A stretch of 64,000 nt of DNA from Adineta vaga (taxonomy: Eukaryota; Rotifera): assembly GCA_021613535.1 (NCBI GenBank), contig CP075492.1, positions 10,168,001-10,232,000 of the forward strand, given 5' to 3'. A program made the position numbers and the translations under genes. Positions within the stretch are counted from its first letter, which is position 1; the number at the start of each line of letters is the position of its first letter. Positions 25,878 through 38,059 of the stretch are shown here, piece after piece. Below the pieces are notes generated by a model. It ran no database searches, had not been told where the DNA came from, and worked only from the letters and a program-made list of their open reading frames with translations.

Positions 25878-27567
25878 TGTAAATGTCTTTCCAAAGCTAG
25901 ACGAGAGAAAAAATGAAATTAAAAAAAGATCACGGACAAGAAGAATATGAGAAAGAAAAAAGATGCGAGCGATGTTTTAGATGAGAAAGTTTTTTTTTTA
26001 TTATTTTATTTCCATAAGTTCTTTGTCGGCATCTTTCTTACGCATTTTGTAATTTAATCTATTTGATAAAAACAACAAAAAAGAGAAGAGAAAGTTTTCT
26101 TCGCCCTTCTCTCTACTATCATCGCTACATTCTCTACGTTTACTCCCTTCCTTACTCGATTCCAGTCGTCTCCTCCTTTCTCCTCGCTAATTACCAGCTT
26201 TTCTCTCTCTCTCTCTCTTGTGACATCTTTTCATGATTATGTCGGACGATTCATTAAATTTCAGCAGTATTTTCCTTGAAAATTTTCTTGAGATACCAGC
26301 TATATAATTATCTATTGCCTATTGCTTGACTGAACTATCATTGAAAATCACTGTTGATAAAGAATACAATTGACATGTTATTTGTTCACTAAACTCATTG
26401 TCAAACATATTAGAGGAGAAAAAAAAACATCGAACCAAATTTTTTATTTCATCATATTGATGTCTTTACTGCTCATCGTTTTTTGATTATTACAATGGCA
26501 GAAAAAAAGCAAATTTCGTTAGTTCCATCCTAAACAGAGCGAACAACATGCTCGTCTTATTCTTTATATCCATATAACTTTTTCGAGTATCGGCTTTTAC
26601 TTGTCATCGTATTTACTCGAAGAGATTTTCTATCACAGCAACAACAACAAAAGAGGAAGAAGAAGAAGAAGAAAAATGAGATATACGATGATCGAAAGAA
26701 AAAAAATACTAAACATGTCTATCAATGATGATTAGAAATGATGACACAGAACTCAATGAGTTATTGACAGTTGATAATTATAGTCGTATACTTGTATCGT
26801 TCTAAGTGGTTAATAAACTTTCTAAATATATGATTATTTGTCATACTAACTCATTAGACTTCTCGGATGTGAGCTATTTTGTCGTTTTCTATAAAGAAAA
26901 GTTTGATAAAAACTTCTTCTTCTTCTTCTTTTTTCGCAATTATATCGTTCAGGTTACACTATTATGAATTAGAACAATGAACTGTAATATGAATAAGAAG
27001 AAAAAGGAAATTGTAATTTTTATTTGTACATATGTTTGCATCCAGAAACTTCATTAAGTCTTCAAATACATTTCTCTCTTTCTTACAAGAGAGATAACAT
27101 TGTTTAAATAAACAATCAATAAAATATGTAACAGCAAGTGTGTATTCAAGATCAAATTACATTCATGGTCTACCTCATTCAACATTCGATCTAATTCAAT
27201 ATCTTTGCATGTCGTCTAGATCCTATCCAATGTCAAAGCATTAGAAAATAATACTTTGTAGCGTAATAATATTTTATAAAAGTAATGAAACTGGAAATCA
27301 TGACGAAATCATCTCACGCATCATAGAAAATATTATCAACATGCATGTATTTGATGCGTGGAAAAGTTACTATATAATTTCTTCTTGCTTTAGAACTAGT
27401 TTTTATTTAAGGTTGACTCATCTGATTAGCATTTGCTTTTGATATTATTTACGCTGCGCTTATCTTGTAGTCTAATCTATAATTTTGACCGTGTGGAACA
27501 TTATAATAATCAGTAATATTCTGACAGTTCGATGATTAGATGAAAAAAAGAAAGGAATTTTGTTCTT
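25878..27567. other. 1.7 kb gene-free region with simple repeats
   Basis: No coding exon is supported. A (CT)n run lies at about 26202-26219, with GAA-rich tracts near 26650-26675 and 26920. The left part should contain the mGluR promoter. The rest shows no feature I recognise. Confidence 0.5.
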
Positions 27568-27993
27568 TTAAAAAAGTTTTCGTGTTTGTTTTGCTTGTAG
27601 AAATTGATCGATTTGATGGATATCTAACAATGAACGTATTCGATTGGATGATTTCTGATAGAGATCAAGAAGATCACTTTTAATTGCATATGGTCTTAGA
27701 CGTTTTTCTTCAAAAACACGATCAATATCGATTGTTTTCAGTTTCTTTTTCTTGTTAAATATCGTTGGTCGATCGATTATCGTTGTGAATTTCTTATTTT
27801 GTCGTCGAAATTTACGTTCATCTCGAGTTTGTTGAATTGCTAATCGAAATAATTTGTGTGCAATATCATTCACTAATGTTTCATTCGGATCAATTGAAAG
27901 AGTTGATTGTGAATCTGAATCTGAATTGTCTATTGTTGATTTTTTCGTTTTTAATGAACGAGATGATTGTAATTTTGTATGTCGTTTGTTCAT
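27568..27993 (-). CDS. Uncharacterised basic protein, single exon
   Basis: A 141-residue intronless frame from a proper ATG. It is strongly basic, with a Ser-rich N-terminus (SSRSLKTKKSTIDNSDSDSQ). A helical-looking core contains IAHKLFRLAIQQTRDERKFR and RVFEEKRLRPYAIKSDLLDL, then NRIRSLLDIHQIDQFLQAK. There is no membrane segment or signal peptide. The family is not recognised. The composition suggests a nuclear or cytoskeletal protein, but that is a guess. It is called because the frame is long for such AT-rich DNA and the composition is protein-like. Confidence 0.5.
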   Translation of the reverse strand: MNKRHTKLQSSRSLKTKKSTIDNSDSDSQSTLSIDPNETLVNDIAHKLFRLAIQQTRDERKFRRQNKKFTTIIDRPTIFNKKKKLKTIDIDRVFEEKRLRPYAIKSDLLDLYQKSSNRIRSLLDIHQIDQFLQAKQTRKLF

Positions 27994-28531
27994 TTGTTCG
28001 ATGAGAAATAAAAAGAAATATTTTCTTCGAACTCCTTTCTTTTTACAATCAATATTTCAACTAGAGAGAAAAAATCATTCCGGCGCCAATTACTTCCGTT
28101 TTAGCGTTGACTTGATTGAAAGTATCTCTTATGATTTATTCATAGGAAAAAGAAGAATTTCCATTTTATGCATATAAATAAATATTTCAATATCAAACAT
28201 TTATCGTACTTTAAGTAAGATCGTCATTCTTATTATTCTCAGCAAAAAAGAACGATTTTATGCATTCGAGTTTGACATTAAATGCATCACTTAAGTCTTA
28301 ATTTAGTTGTCCTACTGAAAACAAACATGACACGAGAGAATGAGACGTGCTCTTTTGTAGTCTACGATTGCTCATATAATTAAATAAACTATGAAACAGT
28401 TTGGTACTCATCTGCAACCAAGTTGTACGATTTACATGAATGACTTCTATTAACAAGAACATTGTTTATTACTTTACAAGGCGAAAAAAAAAGAAAAAAA
28501 GAAACGAAGATATAAATTCTAATTTTTCATC
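27994..28531. other. Intergenic, no gene seen
   Basis: AT-rich gap between minus-strand genes, with no supported ORF. Confidence 0.5.
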
Positions 28532-29011
28532 TTAAAATGATGCTTGATATGGCATTTGTCGATATAATGTTGGTAATGGTGATGGTCGAGCAAAAAATAC
28601 GATACATAAGATCAAAAAAACAATGTCACTTGCTGTAAAAACTAATGTAATAATTGTCATAATTAATTCAGCACGAATAACAAATAATTGCCATAAAACA
28701 AAGTATAAATATCCAAAAAAGACAACAACTGTAAGAACGATAGTAATAGCTGAAAGAAGAATACTTTCAGTTCGATTCGAGATTGATCCCAATAGTAGAC
28801 GAAATAGATCGAAGAAGAAAACGCAAATCATAAGAATAATTTCTCCAGCTATAAGACCTTGATTAGGATAGATAATTGTAGCATTTTTATAAACAAAACT
28901 TAGAGATTCAATTAGTAACCAAAGTAAAACAGCCCAACGATTGATTGTTAGAAAAATTTCAAAGATTATAGATGAACGAACATTCGTCAATTCACTAGAA
29001 ACAACAGCCAT
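28532..29011 (-). CDS. Transmemb_17 family protein (TMEM216/TMEM80-like)
   Basis: This 159-residue single-exon frame has four hydrophobic helices. The family features are FEIFLTINRWAVLLWLLIES in helix 1, NQGLIAGEIILM, then FFDLFRLLLGSISNRTES (the ..IE.iRLylG..GNLtE motif of the family) and LYFVLWQLFVIRAELIM. TMEM216, TMEM17 and TMEM80 belong to the MKS module of the ciliary transition zone, where they help gate membrane protein entry. The VLWQLFVIRAELIM stretch resembles TMEM216 and TMEM80 more than TMEM17. The ATG at 29011 was chosen because the longer upstream frame has no family-like sequence and would run through the X-box-like motif. It lies downstream of SRD5A3 on the same strand. Confidence 0.78.
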   Translation of the reverse strand: MAVVSSELTNVRSSIIFEIFLTINRWAVLLWLLIESLSFVYKNATIIYPNQGLIAGEIILMICVFFFDLFRLLLGSISNRTESILLSAITIVLTVVVFFGYLYFVLWQLFVIRAELIMTIITLVFTASDIVFLILCIVFFARPSPLPTLYRQMPYQASF

Positions 29012-29096
29012 CTTTTTCTTCTTCTTTAATAAAACAAAAAGGAGTAGAATAGAATTGATCTTGAATTCTTTCATTAATCCATCATCATAGAAATAT

Positions 29097-29110
29097 GTTA
29101 CTATAGATAC
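29097..29110 (-). promoter_or_regulatory. X-box-like RFX site upstream of TMEM216-like gene
   Basis: On the minus strand this reads GTATCTATAGTAAC, a full match to the nematode DAF-19 X-box consensus GTHNYYATRRNAAC. It sits about 85 nt before the ATG of a transition-zone gene, the typical position for RFX sites controlling ciliary genes. Confidence 0.5.
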
Positions 29111-29158
29111 TCTATTCACACATAAAACATAACGATCATAGATGTCACTTCAATCAGA

Positions 29159-29968
29159 CTATAAAATCAATGGTATCAATGCACATCGTTTTGCTGGATA
29201 CGATCCATGGTAATGTTCACAATACCATCGATGAGTTAATAATGCTGATAGAGATTGATTGATAATCACCCACATTGTTAAAAACATAAAGGTCAATGTT
29301 TGTTGACTGAGAAGATAGAATGAAATGTAAATAAATATCTCTGCTATATAGTTTGGACAAGAAAAATATTCAAATAACCAATAACCATACGGTATTGGAT
29401 ATATTTCAGTTGTTTTTGTACGACGATTATTTGCTAATGTTGAATGAACACGATATTGAATATAACTTGCATTTAGAAATAAAACTAAGGCAAAACAAGA
29501 ACATAATAGAGAGAAATGTTTAACACCATAGTAATTATCAACGATAATAGTTAAACCAACAGTTGGATAATGAATAATACCGATGAGATAATGAATGAAA
29601 CTCATTGTCGCATTGGAACTATAAAAATGAATATAGAAACATTCATATAAACGTCGTAACATGTGACAAAGGAATAGAATGTAAAGAAACCATGATGATC
29701 GATAGAGAAGAAATAATGGAATGTTAATTAATAGACCAATGATATAAAAATGACGAAAATAACATTTCGGTACATCACTAAAAACTTTCTTCTTATCTTT
29801 TGTTGCATTTTTCAATTTACCGAATAAATAGAACCGTTGCAGAATAATATTGATGATGGTAATATTTGTTTGTCCATCAAGTAATAACCATAAACCTGGC
29901 AAAAGTACTCCAATTGATATTCCTAACCAGAATAAACTTAATAACAAATTTATATTGATCTCAAACAT
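29159..29968 (-). CDS. SRD5A3: Polyprenol reductase (SRD5A3-type steroid 5-alpha-reductase family)
   Basis: An intronless 269-residue frame with about six membrane helices. SRD5A3 reduces polyprenol to dolichol in the ER, needed for N-glycosylation. Seen motifs are VPKCYFRHFYIIGLLIN, LCHMLRRLYECFYIHFYSS, YIQYRVHSTLANNRR, IPYGYWLFEYFSCPNYIAEI and NQSLSALLTHRWYCEHYHGS, ending YPAKRCALIPLIL. The RRLYEC box and the FEYxSxPNYxAE motif are those of the family. Length is slightly under the human 318, from a shorter N-terminus. The gene is tightly spaced with its neighbours on the same strand (about 150 and 185 nt). Confidence 0.93.
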   Translation of the reverse strand: MFEININLLLSLFWLGISIGVLLPGLWLLLDGQTNITIINIILQRFYLFGKLKNATKDKKKVFSDVPKCYFRHFYIIGLLINIPLFLLYRSSWFLYILFLCHMLRRLYECFYIHFYSSNATMSFIHYLIGIIHYPTVGLTIIVDNYYGVKHFSLLCSCFALVLFLNASYIQYRVHSTLANNRRTKTTEIYPIPYGYWLFEYFSCPNYIAEIFIYISFYLLSQQTLTFMFLTMWVIINQSLSALLTHRWYCEHYHGSYPAKRCALIPLIL

Positions 29969-30153
29969 TTTGTTCTATCTAAAACATCGTGTGAGGACAA
30001 TAACTATGATTTCATTATTCATCTGAATAATCTTGAGAGTTGGAATATGACGATTATTTGAACGAGAAAAAGAAATCGAAATCTATCATTTATTTCAACA
30101 CAAAACAAAACAATAAATAGATAAATATAATCTCATGCAACTGGAAGAATGAA

Positions 30154-30453
30154 TTAAACAGAGGTATTGTCATCAATAAATGGTATAGATTGTTCTTTAG
30201 TATTAAATGATTGAAATTGAAAGTCAATGAAATGTGGTGAATCAGATACATCGATTTGTAAGTCATTATAAATTGATTCGGAAGATGTTAGAATATGAAG
30301 ACATGAATATTCGATTGCTTGTCGTTCAAGATCATATCGATAAAAACGTCGACGAGCATTTAAAAGACGAGGAATCATTGGAAAAATCCCACATAAAATG
30401 ACTGAAGAAACTATCATGATATAAGCTAAGATAAGCCAATCATCTGTTGGCAT
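30154..30453 (-). CDS. Small single-pass membrane protein, uncharacterised
   Basis: A 99-residue frame. One hydrophobic helix near the N-terminus (WLILAYIMIVSSVILCGIF) is followed by a basic stop-transfer stretch (NARRRFYRYDLER) and an acidic C-terminal half. This suggests an N-out or signal-anchor protein with a cytosolic tail. The family is not recognised. The ATG at 30453 is the first in the frame. It precedes SRD5A3 by about 185 nt on the same strand. Confidence 0.5.
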   Translation of the reverse strand: MPTDDWLILAYIMIVSSVILCGIFPMIPRLLNARRRFYRYDLERQAIEYSCLHILTSSESIYNDLQIDVSDSPHFIDFQFQSFNTKEQSIPFIDDNTSV

Positions 30454-30764
30454 TGTCAAAATATTTTGAATAGAGATTAACTTCTAGCACCATCGACATA
30501 GAATCTACAATGAAAACAATTGAAATATGAAAATTTGATAATTTATTCTTCAATCATATGCACAAAACATTTTCTGTGCAAGAAAACGATGAAATAATTA
30601 TCTATCTGACATAGTCAGTCATAATCGAATGATTTTTCTTTGCTATAAGAAGAATGAAATCACAGATATTCGAAATAAAACAACAAAAAATTCGAATTAT
30701 AATTAAAATAGATAAAAACGTAAAAAAAAACATGTCGAAAGAAACTATATAGAACGAGATTTGT
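30454..30764. other. Intergenic, no gene seen
   Basis: Short AT-rich gap between the small membrane protein and the RdRP stop. Confidence 0.5.
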
Positions 30765-33700
30765 TCATTTTATCCATTTGTCTAGTAGACATTTTTCAAT
30801 ACCAATACATTGTAAAGCCGAGATAATATATTCATCTAGATATGCCCATACTGTTAATTCTGTTGTTTTCGCATGTTCTATCGCACGAGAATGAATTTCA
30901 CGAAACATTTCATGAAATTCGACTTGATATTTATGATTGTTTGTCCATTCAAGAGAAAACTTCTTAATAATGTTCAAGTATGGTTCGGTAATGAACTCCT
31001 GATCATTTAGTAATGGTGATGGATAGAAATTCGGTTGATAGTCGTCAGTAAGAAACTCAACGATTAATTCATGCCAAATGGATTCAGGTACGGAAGGTTT
31101 TCGAGCAGTTTCTTTGCAATCATTGCCAAAAATTGCTTGTTTAATTAACCAATCATTTAAAATTTCAATAAAACAAATGCGGAGTAATGAAACTTCACGA
31201 CTATTTTCATTAGAGTTCGTATTTCCTTTTACTAAAGTTCTTCGTGATTCTTGCCTTTTCCGATAATGTATAGTCACTGAATTCGTACCAATAGAATTTT
31301 CTTGAACAAAAACTTTAAATTTTGGTACAAGTTTCTTAGTATATGTTGAAAATGCTTTGGCAATAATAAAATTAATTTGATTATTAGAATCTTTGGATTG
31401 ATTTTTATGTTTCAATCGGATCAAAAATCCTCCAAAAAGCCAAGGAAAACTCAAGATGCGTCGATTGGAATTCGTTGGTAAACGACTACTGATTCGATAA
31501 CTATATATATAAGCACAAGCAGCTTTTGCTTGTTTATCACTACGGCAGACGTCACAACTGATAAATTTTTGTCTCTTTTTAACTTTATCGTATTCTATTG
31601 AGCAACATTTTTTTTCTTCACGTCGTCGATCGAATTCAGCAAAGAACTGTCGAGTAATTCTTGCAACTAAATTTTTAACTTCTATTGAAGCTGAATCTTC
31701 TAGACCACCTTTTTTTCCACCAGCCGATGCATCCATGGAATCGCATCGACAAAGCAGATCAATTTCATCTTGAAAACGATATAAATTAATAATTTCAAGT
31801 AAATCATATCTATAATCATTATATAAAGCTTTGATATTTGTCAGATATTTTTTCCAATCATCATGGTATATGTCTCTATCAAGTGATAGGTACAGCTGTG
31901 ATAAAACATCAGATTCACTTATCTTTTCATTTCCTGTTGGATTTTGACTTTCCGAATCAATAGTTAAGTCATTAGCTAAAGCTTGATAACGTGCATTACC
32001 ATATTGACGAATTGCTCCAGTCCAACCATCGATAGCACGAGTCGCTGAACGATACAATTTTCCTAAAACATAAAATATTTCTTTGAACTATTCGATAAAT
32101 TTGTTATGTTTTAGATGGAAATATTCTACTTACCAAGAATACGCTGTGACGTATAATATTTCCTTGGGCCACGTACCTTCATGAAATCTGGCCATTCTTC
32201 GCCAAAATCTTTTTTAAGCTGTGCCATTTCTGTCTCTGTTAAAGGATGTTTTCCAGTTTTAGCTGCATCAACTTCTTCAGAAATCCATCCTGCTATTTCT
32301 TTACATTTTTCCGATTTAATACCACATTTATCCGAATAAGCCAAATGAATATTTGATAAACTTCCTAAACAATCTTGTTCGCTAACATCCATAACCTCTA
32401 TTGATATCTTCTCGAGTAATAGGTCGATCCATTTTTGGTGGATCTCCTTGAGAATCATATTTGTAAGCTTCTTCATTTTCTGTCTTTGGTATCAGATCTT
32501 CATGCCATATCACAACATATTCATCACCTAAATGTGAAGAAACGTATTGAAATGTAAAACGAAAAAAGTCTTGTTGTTTCCTCTACAAACCATCTAAATC
32601 AGAACCAGAGATTTCATTAGGATGTGGTCGACGACCTTTCTGTGGAAAAACTACACAATCAACTAAATGTCGCAATTCTTTTCGGTTAACAGCATTAAAT
32701 ACTCTTAAATCACCAGGATGATGACAAGGATTTTTTGTAATCACAACGTTTCCTAGTAAAACTTCACGTTCTGCGGGATTGTTTCCTATTTCCATAGGTT
32801 GATATAATTTCTGGTCATGTAATTTTGTATACTGTATAAAAACTTCACCTTCTTCTAGAACACCATATTCATCAACAATACCAAACATATTTCTGGCATA
32901 TTTATGTGATATATGTACTCTTGTTCGATCTAACAATTCACGTATAATATTAAATGCACATGTAATGATTAATTTAATAAAAAAATGTTCTTCAATAATA
33001 TTAATATTGCGAATGATTTTACGAAGTTTGAATACAGGTAAAAGTTTATCTTGCAATAACTCGAAGGATGTACTTGGAATTAATAAAGCTTGAATTAGCC
33101 AGAAATGATTTTCATTTTGAAAAGTAAGAAAATTCGTATGAGGTATATCTCGACTTTCAAGAAGAATAACATCTTGGCGATTGAGATATAATGTACCTTA
33201 ATTATCATGATATGAATAACATTAGATAAATTTTTCTAAATTTTCAAATACTTACGTGGTGCAGATAATTTACAGATTTCAAGTGTATCATGATCACTAG
33301 TAAATTTATTCATTGAATCTCGAATTATCATTTGATATTTTTGACCATTAAGTTCTGGAACGACAGAAAGTGTTCCCTTACAACCACCATACCGAATTTG
33401 TAAGACACTAAAGGAACGACGATTACGATTATCGGATTTTTCCAGGAAAGTTTTAACCTACAAAAACGAATTCAAGAATATAACATAGTTTGTGAATTTA
33501 TTGATCTACTTGATCTCGAAGATCGGCTGATATTTTTCCGACACCATCTGAAAATGTATATTCCCCTGTTTCATCTTTGATATCACGAACATATTTGACT
33601 GTTTCTGCTGGTATCTAAATAGAATTAATTCAAATATAGATGATTGACAATTGTATACTTCAAAGATTTAGTATAATCTTTGAATCAGCGTTTCCTACCC

Positions 33701-36212
33701 GAATAGTTGCATCCGAACTTGTAAAACACAATGCAATACGTGCGGAATGCTTCGCTACCACACGTTCTTTATCAAAATTTCCCATCCAGATATAAGCATC
33801 TTCGTGCGACAGACATTGGTTTGCCTTATCATGATAATAGAACCAAAATTGTTTTGCTTTTACTTGACTTTGTGAATGATGAAGATATTTATATGTTCGA
33901 TTAGGTGTTAGATCAAAACCATCTGTTAAATATTTCAACGTTTGATCTCTTAAGGCTCGATATTCATTCGGAAACAGCATTCGTTGTGCTTCATCACGTA
34001 ATTCCACCAAAGCAAAATTAAGAATATTACCAAATTTTTTTTCTCGAAGAACACGATTTAATTTACAAAGTTTTAATGGACGAATTCTAACTGTTGTTGG
34101 TGTTATAACAATTGAAGGAGTGTAAGCTGTTAATGCATCTCCTTGATTAAATTTTGCCATTTGATGATGCATTGCTTTTGCTCGATCATATTTCTTCTTA
34201 TATTCGCCGATACCAATTTCAATCTCTTGATCGAGATTGAGAAAAAAATATTCGGATGATCTTCGATGTAAATATAAACATAATCGATAAAAACGATCAT
34301 CAATGTCTTCCACTGTTTCTTTTTCAAAACAATCGTACGACTTCGAATATTCCTTCAGTTTTGTAATGACTAGTTTACAAATATATAATTGAACTTCTAT
34401 ACGAAAACCAATATTGCATAACATAGCCCAACAATAGTTTTGAATAAATGTTGGGAAGCTATGATTATTATGTCCTACCAATTGTTGTACAGGTGCTTTT
34501 CTTGCGAGGATCCGACCAAAACTTACATGAACACGATTTTTATCGAAAAATTCAAGAAATTTCTGAAATATGTTTTGTATTTGTAATAATCCAGCATCAC
34601 GAATTTCTTTTAAAAGATTTTCTTTTTGATCTAATGATGTCGTTCTTTCTATTTTACCGACTCTTTCAAGATATTCAGTTAACAGGACGTCATCTTTGAG
34701 ACGTAAACGAATTCGAATTGTGGAGAATGATGGCATTAATTTATTATCGTGAATTCCTTGTCGTACAAAGGGTTGATATGGTTTGGATGATTGGTCGGAT
34801 GGTTGGTCAGAAAAAGTTCCTCGTAAATGTGTTCGTTTGAGTTCATGAACATTTCCTTTCATATTCAAAAATAAATCAAATCCATCAGCCAATAAACAAA
34901 TAACAGCTGCTCGATCAATAATAGCGGCTGGAACTTTATATTTGATTTGAGTAACTTCCAATTCCGACTGATCATATGCTTGGTTAATTGCATTAGTATA
35001 AATTTCAAAACGTTCTTCATTAAAAACTATGGACCATTTTGTCCTTTTGCGAAAGAAATAATCTGGATGACTATGAAAACGATTCATTGTTGTTAATGCA
35101 CCATAAGATAAGTCAGCATACACCGAACGCTCAACTAGAAAGTATTTTCCTGTCATATCCTTATCATTTGTTGGTTTTGGAGGTGATGGCCAATTTTTAA
35201 ATGTTAGTAGTCGTTTAAATAAAAACCAAAATGGACGATTAGTTTCATTATCAACTTTTTCAGGAATAAGTTTAAGAACATCAAGAGAAACCTTTTCCGG
35301 TAAATTGATATGACAAATAAACAAACCAAAACTCCAATTTTCAAATTGTGGAACTGGCAAATCGAGTAATTTATCATCAGGTAATAAGCCTCGAAGACGT
35401 TTACATGCATGAAGATAAGCTTTGTTTTCTTTATCGTTCGCGTCCACAATGAATGATATACGATTGAATGTTGTTTGAAAATCGATTAAGGATGTTTCTC
35501 GACGTGGCACTAGATGAGCATTCTAAAATAAGAAAAAACAAATTTTCTTAAGATTTCGATCATGTTTAGAGGGTATCTGTTTTGAGATACAAATCTTTCA
35601 GAGGAATATTATACTTACCAATTCTGATGGATCTTGTCGTTTTCGATAATAAGAAATCTAAATCAAAATACTCATTAGGAGACTAATTTATTTATAACAT
35701 TACTGGTAATCTTGCTAATTTTCCTGGTTTAGGGTAAAATCCATCTTCTGCTTTGACATCGCGAATACGCGGTGGTGGTAATGGTTTACCGGCGTCATCA
35801 ACAGCGATACTACCTAATCGACCACGTCCACGACCTCGATCAATCTACAATTGAAAAAATATTGAATTATATGAATAAAAATGGAATATTATCGTACAAC
35901 AACTGGTGAAATACTTGGTGACATTGATGCAATAACTTCGGCTGATGTATCAGACACGCTATCATCATCATCCATTCCACTATCACTAGATTCTTTCTCG
36001 TCGTCTTGAAATACTACAGGTATGTCAGGTTCAGGAAAAATTTGATCTGCTTGTTCAACTTCACGGTTTAAATCTTCAGGAAAATCCTGATCTTCTTCCG
36101 GATCTCCAACAAGAACATCGTTTGTATCGACATCATCTTGTTCATCATTGGATTCTGATGTTATAAATTCATTATTTCTCAAATTATTTTCTTCGTCGAT
36201 GAAATCATCCAT
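30765..36212 (-). CDS. Cellular RNA-dependent RNA polymerase with one frame break
   Basis: Nine exons (35898-36212, 35704-35844, 35619-35657, 33699-35522, 33510-33614, 33256-33457, 32591-33196, 32134-32527, 30765-32062) give about 1640 residues. The N-terminus is acidic, then an RGRGRGR patch. The catalytic core has FSDGVGKISADLRDQ, LQIRYGGCKGTL and LNRQDVILLESRDIPHTNF. NNPAEREVLLGNVVITKNPCHHPGDLR leads to GSDLDG/DEYVVIW, the DxDGD metal-binding motif, split by intron 7. This is the eukaryotic RdRP family that amplifies small-interfering RNA. In exon 8 the frame breaks near 32394-32400, between EDINR and VMDVSEQDCLG. Two missing bases would restore family spacing. The downstream part (SNIHLAYSDKCGIKSEKC, KTGKHPL) is family-like again. 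It may be a pseudogene or an assembly error. Confidence 0.9.
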
Positions 36213-36700
36213 ATCTGAAATAGAAATATATGTTTACTTAATTTAGACGCTGTCGTCATGGAATCTAATATATAGTATTTATTATACTGGAGATTTTCCC
36301 AAAGATTACTTCGACCCATTGAATGAAAATAGAACAAAAAGATTCGTAGAACTTTATTTGCACAGTTATATTCACCAATCTAGAGTCAGTCGTTGAGTAT
36401 TTGTTGTAAGATAGATGGCGTTCACACTAATAATCAGCATACGTCTATCCATCTTATCACAGTAATGAGAATCGACTTCGGGGAAATATATCGATTCGAA
36501 ATACTCTCTTTGGGAGAAAAAACATCCACTTGTATTTGCACTATAAACTGTTTTCGTAATAATTACACAAAAAACACAACAACTACCTCTGTTATTTTAT
36601 TAAAATTTATGGGTATAATTTGAAGAAATTTCGCATTCTCCGACCACACAGATCAAAATATTTATTTTTGTTTCATAATAACATACATCGAAACAATTGA
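36213..36700. other. Intergenic, no gene seen
   Basis: RdRP upstream region and the 3' flank of the kizuna-like gene. No supported ORF. Confidence 0.5.
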
Positions 36701-38059
36701 TTAACTATAAAACTCTAGATCGCTATCATCTAAATTTTTGTTTGCTCTAGGAGTTGAACTTGTTGATTTGATATTTTTCTTTGTTACAGTTGATGTTGTT
36801 GATGTATCATCATCATCATCAAGTCCACCACCAGATGTTAATTTACTTAACCATGATGATGATGCTGTATTTGTTTTAACAAGAGATTGAATCGGTTGTT
36901 TTCTTTCGAATGATGTTTCATCTTCTGATATGGATTGTTGTGCTCCATGAAGTTTATCAACAATATGTTTTAGAAGACATTTTGCTTTTTCAAGAAGAGA
37001 TTGTCGATTATTTAATGATAAAATCGGTGCGAATTTATTTGCTAATATTTGTGAATTCATTATATGAAATTTTAATAATCGTGTAAAATGATCAATCAAT
37101 CTTGTCCAAAGAATACGATCGTTTTCAGGTAATATTTTCGTAATAATATCTTTATCTAGATCGATGACATTGAGTGAAAGAATATCTTCCGTTAATAAAC
37201 ATTGATGAACTGTCGTACGACGTATTGTCGATGGTAATTGATCAAGTATGACCATTGATGTGGTTGTTGGATCAAGATCTTTCAATGCTGATTGTTGACG
37301 ATTATTAGCAATATCCAATATAGTACGTTTTTGTGTAATTGTTGGTGGATCATGATGATAGAATTTCTTTTTATCAATTGTATCATGTAATTCATTTTCG
37401 ATATAATCAAGTAAGAAGAAAAGACCGAGACGACTTAATTCCATTCGAAGTGAACCAGGACGTTTCGAACGAGAAAATGCACTGGATGTTGAATCCGATA
37501 AAGATTGATCATCAGGTTGTTGTTGATTATTTGTTGTCGATGGCCTTGCATGATCTAGATGATGTTGAGACATTGAAGAAGGAGTTATGTCGATTGGTTG
37601 ATGTGTAGATGGTGTAGAATGAACATCATTTTGATGTGTTCGTAAACGATCAAAACTATAAATATCTTTATTAACAATTGAACTAATGGTACTTGATTCA
37701 GGTTTTTGCCAATTTGGATAATTTGATTCGAGATATTCTGTATAATCAGATTTTAATCGTATTAAATGTTCAGAATCTTTACGTAATTCATCTAGATGTT
37801 GTTCAGCTCGTTGAATATCATTCAATAATTGTAGATTACGTTGTTTAGCTCGTTCAGATTCTTGATTAAATTGACTAAAATACGAATGAATATCGTCGAC
37901 TTGTTGACGTTGTTTTAAACGTGAATCAATGGTAAATAATGAATTTAATTTTTGATCAAGTTGTATACGTTGCTCTTCACTTTTTAAAATTTCCGAATAT
38001 AAACGTGCACTTCGTTTATGATAATCAGCTATGCCTGGTGATAATGTTGATGATTTCAT
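36701..38059 (-). CDS. KIZ: Kizuna-like centrosomal protein
   Basis: An intronless 452-residue frame from ATG. The N-terminal coiled coil (ADYHKRSARLYSEILKSEEQ, RIQLDQKLNSL, AKQRNLQLLNDIQRAEQHL, LIRLKSDYTEYLE) follows the layout of vertebrate kizuna: DYYxRxxxL, S-EKKRLxLEKKL, RNQEYLKRF and LKxEYExQ. The extreme C-terminus DDSDLEFYS resembles the human DDSDDFYD. Human kizuna has 673 residues, so the middle is shorter. Kizuna stabilises the pericentriolar matrix and is a PLK1 target; loss affects ciliated photoreceptors. An X-box lies 130 nt upstream. The call rests on both ends, since the centre is low-complexity. Confidence 0.6.
   Translation of the reverse strand: MKSSTLSPGIADYHKRSARLYSEILKSEEQRIQLDQKLNSLFTIDSRLKQRQQVDDIHSYFSQFNQESERAKQRNLQLLNDIQRAEQHLDELRKDSEHLIRLKSDYTEYLESNYPNWQKPESSTISSIVNKDIYSFDRLRTHQNDVHSTPSTHQPIDITPSSMSQHHLDHARPSTTNNQQQPDDQSLSDSTSSAFSRSKRPGSLRMELSRLGLFFLLDYIENELHDTIDKKKFYHHDPPTITQKRTILDIANNRQQSALKDLDPTTTSMVILDQLPSTIRRTTVHQCLLTEDILSLNVIDLDKDIITKILPENDRILWTRLIDHFTRLLKFHIMNSQILANKFAPILSLNNRQSLLEKAKCLLKHIVDKLHGAQQSISEDETSFERKQPIQSLVKTNTASSSWLSKLTSGGGLDDDDDTSTTSTVTKKNIKSTSSTPRANKNLDDSDLEFYS

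Noticed and set aside
25878-27567. Search for tRNA or other RNA genes in the large gap
   Set aside because: No cloverleaf-type A/B box pair could be recognised by eye here or elsewhere in the window.
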